Assembly (NCBI GenBank): GCA_013397075.1 | Contig: VWZS01000833.1 | Coordinates: forward strand, 495,399 to 559,398 | Direction: 5' to 3' | Length of the DNA: 64,000 bases | Source of the DNA: Rhabdornis inornatus | Lineage: Eukaryota; Chordata; Aves; Passeriformes; Rhabdornithidae | Shown: piece after piece, positions 38,601 to 53,600 of the stretch | Position numbering within the stretch: the first letter of the stretch is position 1 | Layout: each line of letters opens with the position of its first letter | Position numbers and translations under genes: made by a program | Notes under the pieces: model-generated | Database searches by the model: none | Seen by the model: the letters and a program-made list of their open reading frames with translations, nothing else | Told to the model about the DNA's origin: nothing

Positions 38601-41600
38601 AGAGATGGATAACAAACATACAAAGATTTTGACTTAAACTTTAACTACATCCTTTTTAGGGGCCTACATTTAAGACTGTGACAGAATTTAGAACCCTCAA
38701 CACTACTAGAAAAAGGTGGCTGTATTTTTGACAAATTCCCAAGGCTGTTTGAATTTTTGATATTCATGGTCCCACAAGGCTGAGAGGACAACAAAACCCA
38801 AAACCCACAGGGACAAGAGGGAGAACCAATGGCACAAACATACAAACAGCCAAGAGTGAGAAGCTGCCCAGTCTTACCTGTGCACCTGCACCACTTCTCC
38901 TCATCTCATCCAGGAATTGCATCTTTAAAATTACTCTGGGCTCCATACGAGGGGGAAATGGAAGCCCAGTAATGATGACTCCTCGTCCATTTATGTCTGC
39001 AAAGTCCAAGCCTTCACTGGCCTGCAAGGACAGTTTTCCATCATTAACAGGGTTTGAAGTGACATTTCAAGGCAATTCAGCAGTTGTTGGCCCTTTTTCT
39101 CCATTCAATTAATTCCTTGGCCAAGTGTAATAGTTTGTCAATAGCTTCAATTAATAGTTTCAACTAGATTTTTTTTTCTTTTATTATCAGGAGTTTAAAC
39201 TTGGCTTTTCTCCCTGCCAAAGCACAGCTCAGCCAACCCTGTTAATGGCTGTCCTGTTCCTGAATAAGAACAGCTGTATTGAGAACATGCCAACATCACC
39301 TTTCTTTAAACCTTCCACACCCTGAGTTGACAAGGCATAACAACATAGCAAACCTTCTCTGCCAGTAAAAATTAGCAGAATCATTTCAAAGCAGTAACAG
39401 AAAGCCATCAGAGTCACCACACTATAGGGTCATGCCCAGCAGCTGTGGTGTTGACATCCCATCAAGTATTTGTCACTCATGTCCCTGTACACACTCATTG
39501 TGCTGGCAAATAATTTCGTGAAATTAATAAAGTTAAAAAGACTGAAAAAAAAATTATGGAAAAAAAAAGCTGTTCTGTTTTTCATCTGAATCAGTTCTCC
39601 AAATCTCAGCAATGAGACTTGAGAAAGCTATGTCTTTTCTTCACTCCAACAGCCTCTTTGGAGACTGGGACTGAAGTTTCAAAAGAAATTGGATCTTGCC
39701 CTGGTACACAGTAAACTGTAGCAAAAAGGCTCCAAGAATAATTTCACAAATATTTCCGCTGATAAACCTAAGTCCATTTACCAGTACTGGAAGATAAAAA
39801 GGGAAGGCCATCAAATGTGTGCAGAGAACATGAACTTAATAAAGCAAGTGTTTTAAAGCTAAGCATTATGTTTGGTTTGCAGTAGTGCTGTTTTAACTTG
39901 TTTCATTACAGTTCTCCAGAACAGCTGTTCTCATCTAATGGGTTATGTTTTCAGTGAGCAGCCAACATGAAACGCAAGTGTGATGCTCATCCACTTCAGA
40001 GAAATCAAAATGTGTTGTCCCTTAAATAAAAACAGGAGTGAATCATACAGAAATGTTACCTAACCTTGAAAAAGCTTCAGAGCACTCGGTTTTTTTCCCA
40101 AATATAATTACAGTCAAATAACAGAAATTTATTGAAATCCAAAATTAAGGATTTTTTCCTATCACTCAGATAATCTGATCTCAGATGAAACAAATTCTCT
40201 GTTACATTACCTTGCCCCGACACACTGCCAAAAATGCAGCTCCATTGGACTTAGGACAGGTGACTTTATCATAGTAGGCATCAATAACCTGAAATATAAA
40301 CAAGTTTAAGAGGAAGAATGGTATTATCCTATACTAATTAAATTTGACTTGTACACTAAGATCTAAACTGTGATTAATTTGTCTTAGTATAATTGTCTTC
40401 ACTTTTAACTGATTGCAAATGTGAGAAGCCATTTCCTCAGCAAAATCCTTATATCACTCTGAAATCCAGAACACATCTGAGTAAGCATAAAAAAATTCAG
40501 ATACTTCTGTCGAGAAGATGGATCATCCTGCGTTTCTGCAGACTGTTAAGTAAAATAGACAAAACAGGAAAGCAAATCTCAGATATTAGTTATTCTAAGA
40601 AACAAACAAAATGGCTATAAATAACCAGGATGACACTACACAATTCCTTAATGTCCAAAGCAGGATGAGCTGGAAGGAAAAGTCCTGCAGAACATTCACA
40701 AATGCTGACTACTGAAGTGACAGCTTTCCACCAAGTGATTACTCAGCTAACCTGTGTATGTTAGCTCCTCTTACACCACCAGATTTAAATGAAGACTGAA
40801 CCCCGCATGGCCAACAAGAGAGGAAAGAAAAGATGCACAGGAAAACTACACTTCAAAGGAGCACTCATAGTTTTACTTTCACCCTAGACCAAAAACTGGG
40901 ATGTTTCACACTCAAACACACCTTAGAGAAGATGATTAAACATAGAAACAGTTTCTGAAAACTATAGAAGTATGTAATGCAAAGAATCAACCTCTGAAAA
41001 GCTTCCTTTGTTCCTGGGTTCCACAAACATTGGCTTCACTTCTTCTATTCTTTTGGCAAAATCATGCTCCTGTTAGAAAGAGAAGGAGCAGGTCAGAAAT
41101 GCCATGTGAGCTCCCATCAGAAGAACAGAAACACTCAGAAATGGTCACTACATTTCCCCAGCACAGCCTGTTCCTCTCTTGCCAAACACAGCAAGAGATG
41201 GAAGCCGAAACATGCAACCCCCAAAGAGCACTAACAGTGATTCCTTGCAGCTGCTGCACCTCACACATGAGGCAGATGGGAGAGCTCCAGCACCCACCTC
41301 CCAGTCCCACTCCACAGCATGAAACCTCTGTCCCACCTTTTCAAGGAGCATTTAAACCAGACCTGTTCCAGCAAATCTCACCAGGGACACCCAACTCATG
41401 AGCACAGAGGTACCAGAAGTTCTAACCGCAATGGTTACAAATTAAAAATAAAGGAGAAATGCTCATATTGGGATTTTTTTCCCCCGAAGTGTTGAAACAT
41501 AGAGACCAATTCTAATTCAGAGGTTTAATAAAGAAAGATCTGGTGAACTAAACAAAATGTGACATGAGATGGAACAATATATTACATTCTTTTGGGTTTG

Positions 41601-44600
41601 GTTTCTACAGCACTGCACTTCAGTATATTGTGATGAGAATAAAAGATGCCTTATCTGAGATATTACATTCCAGATTTTATAATCTACTTATCAACCAAGA
41701 ATTTTTTATAGAATCTCAGAATGTTTTGGATCAGGAGGGACCTTAATAATCATCTCATTCCAACCACCTGCCATAAGCAGCAACATCTTCCACTAGAAGG
41801 TTTTTAATTAACATGGTTAAATGGAATAACTACAAGCTGTCTGATTCATGTAACCAAACCACCTAATAAATGCAGAGCAATGAACATACTCTCCAATATT
41901 CCAGGCTCTTATCCATGACAGGATATGATGGGAAGAACACCAACAGCCCATGTGGCACAACTCGCACCAGGTTACCTGCAGAGAGATAAGACAAGTGTGG
42001 AGCTGAGGGCATTTTCATCCTGGGATAGAGAACACGGGCTGCAGAGGAAAAACAACGGCATGGCCTCACTCCAAAGTATTTTCTACTTTCTTGATGTGAA
42101 TGGTTGTGTATTAGAAGTTGTTTCATTTCTTAAAATAGTTTGATAATCTTGTCAAGGTGTAAGCTTTAACACAGAAGCCAAATTAGCTTTCATTTCTCCT
42201 CCACATCTTCAAGCATTTCTAGATTTGACCAATTCTTTTCAATCATGTTAGCTAAGCTACACAAATGCTCTTCTTTTATTCTGTCCTTATGTGTTATGAC
42301 TTTGCAATTCTATTATACTTATAAAACATTACCAAAACAATAAATGCTGACTTCTGGCAGGCTTGACACAGTTTAAAATATCACAAAAAATTGCACTGAT
42401 TTTCTGTGATTCTCAATTGCTCTGCTCATCCTTGGCTGCTATTGATTTCCTAGTTTGAGCCACTTTCTGACTGTGTTTAGGAGCCACATTTTTGACCCAA
42501 ACACAAACTCCTGACGAAAAAAAATTAAGTCCAGACTTGGAAATATGAAGCCAGGGACTCAATTTTGTATGCTATTACAAAAATCAGCTGCCTTGAGCAA
42601 GCAGAAACACAGAAAACTAGACAGCAGTAAGATATGCACTGCAATCCTTCACCTTTCTCCTACTGCAACTTCTTTAGCATTGCCCTTTCTAAATTTCCAA
42701 AAATCCTGGGCATGAACCCATTTCTGAAACCCACACACTTCACTTACCAATTGTTTTCCCCAGAGAAGATAAATAATCCTCTGAAAACCTTCAAAGAAGA
42801 AAAATAACATCAAATTACATCATTGTAATTAATTAAATCAAATAACATCATTGCGTTTCCTTTTCTATGCTTTTCATCCACACTGACTTCCTTTGATATT
42901 TATCCAAAATAGTTTCCAGACTCCCAGTTGCTCTCTCTCCTGTGGCAAGCAGCAACACCAAGGGCAGGAATTAATAATACCTTGACTACATTTTACTGAT
43001 ACTATGAAATATTCTTATTAATAGCTCTGAAGATGATCTAAACTTCAATACTTCAAAATGTACAGGTAGAAATGGGCAACCATGTGAGTAACAACACACA
43101 TGTGAGAGTTCTGCCAGAAAAGTCTGCCAAGCCTGATGAATTAGGTGTGGTGTTGCTGCAGGGCAAAAAGGGTGAGTTTCGTTACTATGGTTATTATTTA
43201 GTAAATCACTTTCTTTGGCTGAAGAAGTCCTGCTCTCCAATGAGCCATATTTATGTTCTTCCACACCTGACTGAGAATTCCCCTGTTCTCTCATGCCTTT
43301 ATGTTCCTTTTTTTTTAGTGCCCTGTAGTTTTGTGTACTGTTTTCCCAGAAAATTTATATATGCAGGGAAAAAACCTAACATATATACCTTTATAAGACC
43401 TACAAATACCAGTATCAACACATAGATGTTGTCAAAACACAGTGAATCCCTTTCCTTCAAAAAAATCCCCACGTTCTAAAGCCTTGGAGGGGTGGAATCC
43501 CCAACCCTCCTTCTTTAAAAGATAGTATATTCAACAGAAATACACTGAAATGGCAAGTCAAAACTTCTGAAAATGAGAAATCCAGCCTGAGGGTTTTCCA
43601 GATTACAACTTTTCTGTAAAAATCCATTACAGCTGCTGAGTCCCCTTCCAGTTCTATGGAACATTTGGCCTTTGCTGGCAGCAGAAGCACTGCCAACTCT
43701 GAACAACAGATAGATAGAGGCAAAGACCAGATGAGCAAAAAAAATGATGAAGATAAGCTTGACAAACATTTGGACATGTTTTCCTTAAGCAGACAACCCA
43801 GAGGTGAAAGAGTCTGGGCATGGTGACAAGCATTAAATATAAAAATAGTTACTGCAAAGGCCGGTCATGTTTCAAGTCAATTAAGTCTTCAGCAAAAAAA
43901 AAATTTTGGATGGAGTTTAGTGCAGCTCCTAAGGGATGGCTGTGGGTGCAGGTCCCAGCTGAGGCTGGTCAGGGCTATCAAGGACTATCAGTGCCTTGGT
44001 ACCTGATCCCTTCCAGACCTCCAGTTCTAAATTTTCAGTAGGAGTGGTTAAAGGGTGTTGTTATTCAGCAGTTATCCAAGAAAACCACTAGAGATCCCTT
44101 ACTTAACTAGCATACTCCTGTTAACAGAACCCAAAACGTTGGAACCCAAAACTCCAAAGTAGGATTCCACATGGAAGCTCATTACCTTCTTTCATAGGTG
44201 GAAGTAAGCACAGTTCCATCAGGTCCCTTTGGAATGATCCCAACCCAGAGCTGGTGTTTATCAATTACATGAGGATTCTCCAGGCAAACAGGAAAAGGGC
44301 TGGAGAAAAAAAGAGGAAGATCCCAGTCATACCCATTATATGATTCCCTACCAGTTCCAGAATCATTGGAAGGAACCTTAAAGCCCATCTTATTCCATCC
44401 TTCTGCCATGGACAGGGACACCTTCCACTATCCCAGGGTGCTCCAAACCCTATCCAGCTTGGCCTTAAGCACTTCCAGGGATAGGGCACAGCCACAGCTT
44501 CTCTGGGCAAGCAGAACACTTTAAAATGCTGAAATAAAACCTAAATCCATGAGAGTAGACGGTGCATTTTTCAGGAATGGCAGTGCTCCCACATCCAGGT

Positions 44601-47600
44601 ACTCACATCTGCATTTCCATGGTAAATGATGACAGGGGGGAGAGTGTCCCACTGGTGAGGATGATTGTCCTGACTCCCTGTCGAACGAGCTCGTGCATGC
44701 TGTATCCAGGGCTGAAACACCAATAGCTTAAAGTCTTCCCTGCATTAAATAAAGAGAAAACACTAAGAAGTCAGTCAAAGTGGAAAAACTAAACTATGAT
44801 CAGCATATGGCATGTTGCACTCGACCTTCTGAGAGTAAACCAGACAGCACCCAAAGTTAAAATTCCAGATGTATGGTATGTCCTGCTTTGGTCAAAACAT
44901 CTTTTAATTAAAACATCACTGCTCCCTCATGATCTAATAAGAAAGTATGTCCAATCTTGCACTTGCTTGAAAAAAGAACCCATTCTCTATGAGGAATTTC
45001 CTAAATATATATAGGCTATAAATCTTTCACCTAAACTTCCCACTTTCCCCACAGTCAACTCCCAAATGTTTAAATTTCTGCTCAAATCTTTTGTGGGATG
45101 TGGTGACACACATATATACATAGATATATATTTTAATGTGTGACTCTGAAAATATGTAAGTTATCAACAGAAAGAATATTAAGAAAAATAAATTAATTGC
45201 ATCAGTCATTTTTTTCATTGCTCAGCTCAAGCTTGCTGAAAACTGCATCAGCTTCTCAGAGACACAGGCACAAAGGAATGAAAACAATACCCACGTCAAG
45301 AACAAGAGCAGCCAAATAAAACACCAGCTTTTGTTTCTCTTTCTGATTCTGCTTTACATTATTAGTTTCAGTCATAAAAATAAATACCTCACATCCATGT
45401 AACCAAAGCCTTCATTTCTGAAAGAAAAAGCTGACGTTTTCAGGAAATCCCCATTAATATTTGCTCAGTGAGTCACTTACTGCTTAGAATTACAAGTGAA
45501 CATTTACTCTTAACTAAAGTTTGAACCTTCCATCTCATTTGGACAAACACATCCAGACAATGCCCAAATTCTAGAAGACTCATATTCTAAAATTCAGCAA
45601 ATTCTGTATCTTTCTAACTCACACTAACAATTGGTGCAAATTAGTTTGGATCTGTTTATGGACAGGCCAGTGAGTATCTATAGACAAGAACAAAGTCACT
45701 CAGTCAGGAACCCAAGAAATCCCAGCACAAAACAAACTGGGCTGATATGGGATGGCCTGGAAAAGGACACCAACCCCTTCTGTCTGCTTCTCCAGTGCTC
45801 AGCTGGGAACACATTTCTGTAACCCAGCATGACAACTGCCAGGCACCAGTTCCCATCTCCTGGACAAGCTGGGACTGCTGTGCATTTTCAGCCTGGTGTG
45901 CTGCAATTATGTCTTTAAGCTTAACAACAATAAATCCATTTTCAAGGTCCCATTCACCAGCAGGAAGTGTTGGGTGTTAAAGAAAGCTGATCTGCGCAGC
46001 AGCTTTTTCCATTCCCGGTACAAAGGACAGCTAATGCAAGAAGAAATGGCTTGCTAATAGTTTATAACACGATGATTTAGAGCAAACCATGAATAAGAGC
46101 ATTTTAACTAAATGCTAAACTGCAACACTCCAATATCGTTGACATAAACAGCATCTATTCCCAGATGAGTCAGGCAGGAATTTCATCAGCCGTCCCAAGC
46201 TATGCCCCTTCTCATCAATTACTTCGTAGAGAATGATGTCTGAGTGGATAATTTCCACAAAATCCCTGAAAAACAGCTGCTCTTAAATGCCTGAATTATT
46301 TCTATACCATTTGCTGTATCACTACAGGAAACCAGAGACCTGATCTATCATGCCTGGCCTCTGCTAGGCTTACATAAAGCACAAGTCTCAGCATACTCAG
46401 GTATGTTACACAGGTACATGCAAATACTGTTTTTATTTGAAAAATAAATATATCAGAATCCATCTACTGAATCACAGAATTCTCTGCTTTGTATTTCTGT
46501 GTATAAATCCTCCAAGTTGTGCAATTAACTTAAAAGGTTTGTATTAGCCTCTTCCTGCACCCATCTTTAACCAAATCTACTCAGAATTATTCCTGTATTT
46601 TAAAACTCCAATTGAGCAATATCTCAGGAAAACAACATTTCTAGATTACCAAATAGCACTAACTTCATGGAAACATTTAAGAGGATATTATGTGCAAACC
46701 CAATAAATTCTTGGAAATTCATTCTTCGAAAAATGTTACTTTTGTTCTTAAAAGAAGGATTATCTGTATGAAACAGATACATACTCATGAGCACATAACT
46801 GAGTAATTAAGTAGCTAGTTATGAGGCAAAGTATTTACAAAAATCCCTGAAGAGTGCTTTGTTAGAAGGCTTAGGTAAAGGGATCTGCATCTGTCTTCTC
46901 TAATTGAAAATATTTTGTTTTCAACCTTATTATTAAAAAAATAAATTTAAAAAATCAGAAAGAATGAATCCTGCAGTCCAACAAAGCCAAACTTGGTGCT
47001 GCTTTATAGGAGCATTAGGATAAGCCTTTGATTCAGAAGCCAAGTTTCTTTTCTTCTAAATATACGGTTTTGAAGAGTGGATATATTGAGGTAATTCCAG
47101 ATTCTGTGTTCTGCAGAACATAAGGAGCAAAATGGGTGGGAGGAGAGAGACAAGGAAAGGGAGGAACCCCAGTTGAACTGGAAAGTATAGTTGAAGCTGA
47201 AACTATCAAGAACTGGCAACACATCCTGAAGAATTTAGAAAGTTGCTCAAAGCAGGAAGTTTCACAAAGTAGGTCATCCCAGAAAAGGTAAATATGCCCC
47301 ACGGCATGGCATTTTCTGCCTAAGAATTCACATGATCTGGACCAGATCTCTGGCACATCACATGAACCTTCCCTACAAAGCTCCAAATGAGCTGTTACAA
47401 ACTCTAACACCTCCACAGTGTGAATCACTTCAACAGACAATGAGAACTCTCATGGAATTTACCCTTGTACCACCTTTCACAAACATTTTTGCCATCATAA
47501 TTGTACCTGAACTCCCTTCTTGCTAAAGGCAGTTACGGCCTTATTCAACACCAGTTTTTGGTTTAACTCAACACAGTCATACAGAGAAATCCAGCTGGTA

Positions 47601-50600
47601 TGAGCAAAATAGAACATGTCATGAACATCACCATCAACCTGAGGTTTGGAGGAGAGTTCCCCATTCTTGGCTGCTCTGAAGATTTTCTCTACACCAATAC
47701 AAACAATTCCATAATGGAGATGATCTTCTTTCACCAGAATCACCGCCCTAAAAGAACTCCAGCAGTGCACAAAACACCAATGGTACAAGAAATTTTTATG
47801 TTGAGACAGCAAGTGTCACCTCCCCTTCAGAAATAACCGTAAAAGTGAAAAGCTTGTCCCCAGCTGTCTTAGGTTGCAATGCAAGATGAAACCAGCAGTT
47901 CATATTCAATCACCATCTGTTGAAACCAGGTGGAGCAGTGTTCCTTACCTCTTCCATGATCCATCCCTCATAACTCTAGGGGGGATATCCTCTGGTAATG
48001 GGCCAGCTGTTAAAACCAGGTGGGACAGTTCTCTTTATCTCTTCCACTGACCCATCCTTCCTTCAGAGAGGTATCTTCTCTTAATGGGCCATTGAATCCC
48101 ACTGCTTGACTGATAAAATTACACCATCCCACTGCAAGGTGCCCTACCCAGGGGGAGGAACCAAGCATTCCTACTTGGATATAATCTGAGATTTGGAAAA
48201 AAATCAGAGCAGCCTTTTTCCACTGGATTCCCAGAGGAAGACCAGGGCCCATCTTCATCACCACTGGACCTCTGGGGAAAAACTGCACCCTTCTCCAAGA
48301 ATGTTGCTTCAACAGATCCACATCTGTCACTGCAGGAGGATGCAGCCACCATTTAATCAGACTGCTACCAACAGCCTGACTGACTGATGGGGTGTCAGGT
48401 TGTATTCTGACTCTGTCAGTGTTTTGTTTATTTGTATTACTGTATTTTTATTTTAATTTTCCTAGTAAAGAACTGTTACTCCTATTCCCGTATCTTTGTC
48501 TGAGAGCTCCTTACTTTCAAAATTATAGTAATTTGGAGGGAGGGGGTTTACATTTTCAATTTCAAGAAAGGCTTCTGCCTTCCTTAGCCAATACCTGTCT
48601 TTCAAACCAAGACACCAACTCATTGTACCCACAATGGAGCTGCACTTGTTTTCTTCTATTTGAATTAGAAAGGAGCAGTTGAAGAGTTTTCAATCCAGCT
48701 TTTACATGAACATCCCCAAGAGCAGTCCTGTACCTTGTCTTTTTGAAGATGATGAATTCCAGAGATCTGTCCTTTGTTTTTTTTTCTGATTACCGTTATC
48801 CACATGAATATGTACCTGAAGGAAAGTAACAAACATTTCTAGCAACGGCTGCAGAAATGAACTTGCACTTCATCCCTCAAAACAACCTGGCCCACATTAA
48901 GAGTAATTAATGCAATCAGTGTCACTTTTATAGTGTTACTAAGGTTATATAATTTCCTGTCTCTTTTCTATTTTGCTTCCAATATTTCAAAAATAAGGAG
49001 CAAAACAGTGCATCACCATACAACCAGTCATTTTTGAGTCAGATGATGGGAGCAGCTTTTTATGGGCTGACCTGAGCAGAGACCAAGAGCCCAATTATTT
49101 GGGTATTTCCATCAGCATAAACCACACAGAACAAATGCAGAACACTGTTGTGGTGGAAAGATTTGTGTCATTTGGCAACAAAAATAGTACCAAGTCTTAA
49201 TGTGATGTGTAGAAAAAGATCTGCTCCTAAAATTCATTGGAACAACACATCCCATAAATTCCAAACTTTAGACAAATTAAAACAACTTCAGGGAGGAGCT
49301 TTAGTGGTTTAGCACTGGGCTAAACTAAAACCACATTATTGGAAGAACACATTAATTCTTGCTTAATATCTAATATAAAAATTTTCAGAAATTGCCATTT
49401 GCTGCACTTTCATAACTTAATTTAAAAGTTCCTTTAAAAATTATGTTTCTCTTCAGAATCTAAATTAAATACAGTTCCTTTGGTTTTTGGTGGGTTTTTT
49501 GGGTTTTTTTGTGTTTTCTTGTTGTTGTTGCGTCTTCTTTTCTTCTCCCTGTAATCAACATCATTTGCTGTACTACCCACATCCTTCCAAGTCTTAGATA
49601 CACCATGCACAGACATTAAATGCTGTGAGGAAAAACGCAGCACACAAAGCCTCCCGTACCTTGTAATATTTAGATATTGCCTGACGTGGCAGGAACCCTG
49701 TTGTGACTCCTTCTGGGGGATCAATGCTGAACACTGTCTGGAAAATGGAGGGAAACAGAATCACAGAATTGTTTAGGTTAGAAATGACCTCCAAGACTGT
49801 TGAGTCCAACCTGTGACTGATCCCCACCTTGTCCCCAGCCCAGGGCACTGAGTGCCACATCCAGGTGTTCCTCAAACACCTCCAGGGATGGGAACTCCAC
49901 CACCTCCCTGGGCAGCCCCTGCCAATGCCTGACAACCCTTTCCATGAAGAAATTCTTTCTGATGTACAACCTGAACCTCCCCTGACACAGCTTGAGGTCA
50001 TTTCCTCTTGTCCTGCCCCTTGTTCCCTGGGGACAAAGCCTGACCTCACCTGGTTGCACCCCCCTGTTGGGGAGTTGTGAGTTTGAGAAGGTCCCTCCTG
50101 AGCCTCATTTTCTCCAGGCTGAGCCCCTCCAGCTCCCTCAGCCTCTCCTGGTGCTCCAGCCCCTTTCCCAGATCCATTCCCTTCTCTGGACATGCCCCAG
50201 CTCCTCCATGTCCTTCTTGTCCTGAGGGGCTCAGAACTGGACACAGGACTCGAGGTGAAGCCTCACCATTGCCCAGCACAGAGGGACAATCACCTCCCTG
50301 GTCCTGCTGGCCATGTCATTTTTGATAGGTACATACATATATATTTTTTATTTTTGCTTCAAGTAACATCTCTAACATGTCTTTGCATTGAGAAGTGTCT
50401 CCCTAAAAGTCACTGCTGCAATAACCTTAAATTTATTTCCTTATTCTTGTTATCAAATAAGAGAACCTTGAATAAATACGATTCTTCTGGGCGATTCCTG
50501 CCACCCACACGGCACTCTCATTGTTCCAAAAACTGCAAGTTAGTATCCAAATATACTCAAACTAGACAAATGACAATATTATTATTCACACTGTTCATGA

Positions 50601-53600
50601 CTCTGGCTGTGGATAAACAAACACTCTTATGAGATCAGTCACAACCAAGCATAAAAGAACTTTTGAAGTTTCTTCAGTTTAAAATTTCATCTGTGGTCCC
50701 TCTGCCATTAACACTCTGCTTTGAAAAACAATCAAGTTGTAATCATATCTAATTGTCCATTAAATTAAAAGCCTCTATCAGTTATGCTTTTCCCCTGTTC
50801 CTGTATGTGATGTCTCATGACTACAGATTATGCTTTTTCAAACATAAGGCATCCCAGTGAAACTTCAATGAAAACAGCTGTGATTCTCAAATATTTACAA
50901 CTCTGTTATTCTGTTTAGAAAAATTTTCTCCAGACATCGATAGGAATTACCCAAGCTCATAAGAGTATCAGCTAGTTACAAGATGTTCCCCAGCGACTAA
51001 AACAAAAAAGCACAATTCCTGGAAATATTTACTTCTAAAAAATATACAAAGATAGAGTGTACAAAAGAGATTTTGTTAGATGTTCTTTGAAAAGGAAGAA
51101 AAAAATTGCTATTAATTAAAACAACCTGGTGATAAACTAAGACTCAAAGACAAGGCTCTGCAAAAAGCACACTCTGTTTCCCCAACAAAAACTCTGTCCT
51201 AGTCCCACCCATCTCAAGACGGCAAACTATCCCCTGGCAGATCCTTTGCAGTCACTGTCCACCTGCATGTCCTCAGCAGCAGAAAAGGGATGAGTTTTCT
51301 TCTCCAAAATCAAATCTCCTTTTATCTATCCACAGCCCAAAAAAACACACACAGACAATTATTCCCAATCTTCAACACCAGCCCTCTGGCATCAGGGGAC
51401 CTGATTCTGAATTTTCTCATCTCTCAGCTTTGAAACCCTGAGAAACTAATTTAAATTAAGCTCACATGACCTTCCCTCAGAACAGCAACATCTCCCAGTA
51501 CAAACCATTTGCTACCAGTGTACACAAAGCCCTACTACTGTACTGGAACATACTTGAAGGCTCTGTTTAACCACTACTAGAAAAATGAAATCCTGTGTAT
51601 GTCCCCTCACAAACACCCATGCATTCAGAGTTCAGTATTGCAAACCTGCCAGGACCATTCAAAACACACCCAGGTAACTTGTCTTTATCACACAGGTCTG
51701 CATAGGTTTTTTACGAAGTTTGAATATATTTTTCATTTTCAGTCTTAAACAGGATGTTAATCTCTGGTGCCTTTTTGCACACATATATTGGACAGACCAC
51801 TGGCCCACTGCACCTCTGAATCTTACAGGGCTTGGGATTTTCATAATCAAAGTTTTGGAAGTGCCCAACATGGAGACAACTGACAGCATTATGTGGAAAC
51901 CCACAAGTGTCACATTCAGTTCCCATGGAACTGAAAAGATTTTTGTTTTAGACATGTCATAAGTCAATAACTAAATAAAAAAATACCATTATGTTTTGTT
52001 GCCATTTTTCCTTAGCCTCTCTTGTTATTTCGTGAGATGATCTCAAATTCCCAAACACTGCTGCAAACAAGTTCAATGACCCAGCTCCACCTGGTGGATG
52101 CTAAGCCCAGCCAAAAATTAAATCCAGCTTCTCCAAAAAGGGAGACCAGAACTACAAAAGAACAACCTGGGTAAAAATCAGATTAATCAATCCCATCAGG
52201 CAGCAGCTTTCTCCTCAAAAATTACAAACTTGCACCACTGTACAAGTGTACATCCCAACAAGAATAAAATTGATCCAATATCTTTCCACATCTTTTAAAT
52301 CAACTCTTCTATCCTTCAGATATTTATAGAAGCAGCATTAAATATTTACCTGGATAATATCTGAGACCTTATGCAATCCAGATGTATTGATAAATATTCC
52401 AGTACCTGGAGAAAGCAACATAAGATTACTCTTAAAACACAAATATGCATCCTCTTATGTATAGTCACACCTTATCTGAACAGCTCAACACTCTGAACAC
52501 AACTTGAAAATATTCTCTGAAACAAGTAATTTATTTCACATTTTTCATCATTACTCAAGATGCAAAGAGAAATATAAAACTGCCATTCCATGTCTGACAC
52601 ACTGGGAAGCTGTCACCCCAGAAAATTACACACACTTCTTAAAGCTCCTCTGCATTAAAAACGGGAAAAGGAGCTTATTAAAGCAGCAATTAGAGGAGCA
52701 GTTAAAAGAACATATGAAATAGACTGATGGTGGGGATTTTGCAGCAGAAATGATCAACAGATGCACCTGTCAGGCTAGAATGCAAATGGCCTAAAAGGAG
52801 AAAGGTGCTGGCCAAAGAAAAAAGGAAGAGTGGATGTCTCATCCAAGGATGCCCTTGCAGAACTGACAATCTGTATTCTACTCCCCTCAATGTTTTTTTT
52901 TCCTGAAGAGTCTGCTGGTAAGAGCTAAATCATTTTCTTAACACATGTAGAAGTTGAAAAATTTTCTTTACAGAAAAGCAATTTAAGAACAAGATGCTGA
53001 CAGACATTAGAACATAAGCTTGTTAAATCAAGGGAAAAAAAAACGAAACCCATATTACATGATTCTCTACATTCCTGTTTTTCAACTCCAGGACCAAGGA
53101 AAAACTCGAGACACTAGAAGTACCATCAGCAAAATGTCAGCAAGCTCCACAGCACAATCCAAGCGGTTTTGGAGAAAAATAGTGGCTGTGCAAAAATCCT
53201 CACTGTGCATGGATCAACTCATACGTGGGTATACACTCATGTTTTGACACAAGGTGGTTCTCAGCATTAGTTCAGTTACATGAACAGACACAGAATATGT
53301 CTCCCAGCAGAGGACCCTGCAAGTCTTAATAAAAAGACAAGTCCTTAAGGTCAGATTTTAGCTTATAGAAGCTTTATCATTTGATTGTCTCCCCTAACAA
53401 CACAAATTTCCAGCTACTTACACCAAAGAGGAAAGTCTGAGTAAAACAGCTAAAAACTTCATGCACTTACGGCCTGAAAGAAATTGTAAAATCTGCTCCA
53501 GTGACTCCAAGAGGGAGCATTTGGTCTGCCATGTAATTTGGGCCTCTGCAAACAGATCAAAGATGTAGCTGCAATTTACAAAGAAAAAGCAGAAATGGGT

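Noticed and set aside
49594..50244. 216-codon minus-strand frame
   Set aside because: Most of it is CR1 sequence; only the last 78 nt belong to RTEL1 exon 14, in another frame.
52504..52722. Plus-strand 72-codon frame with a charged Lys/Glu-rich end
   Set aside because: Lies in an RTEL1 intron, unrecognised, and of a length expected by chance in AT-rich sequence.
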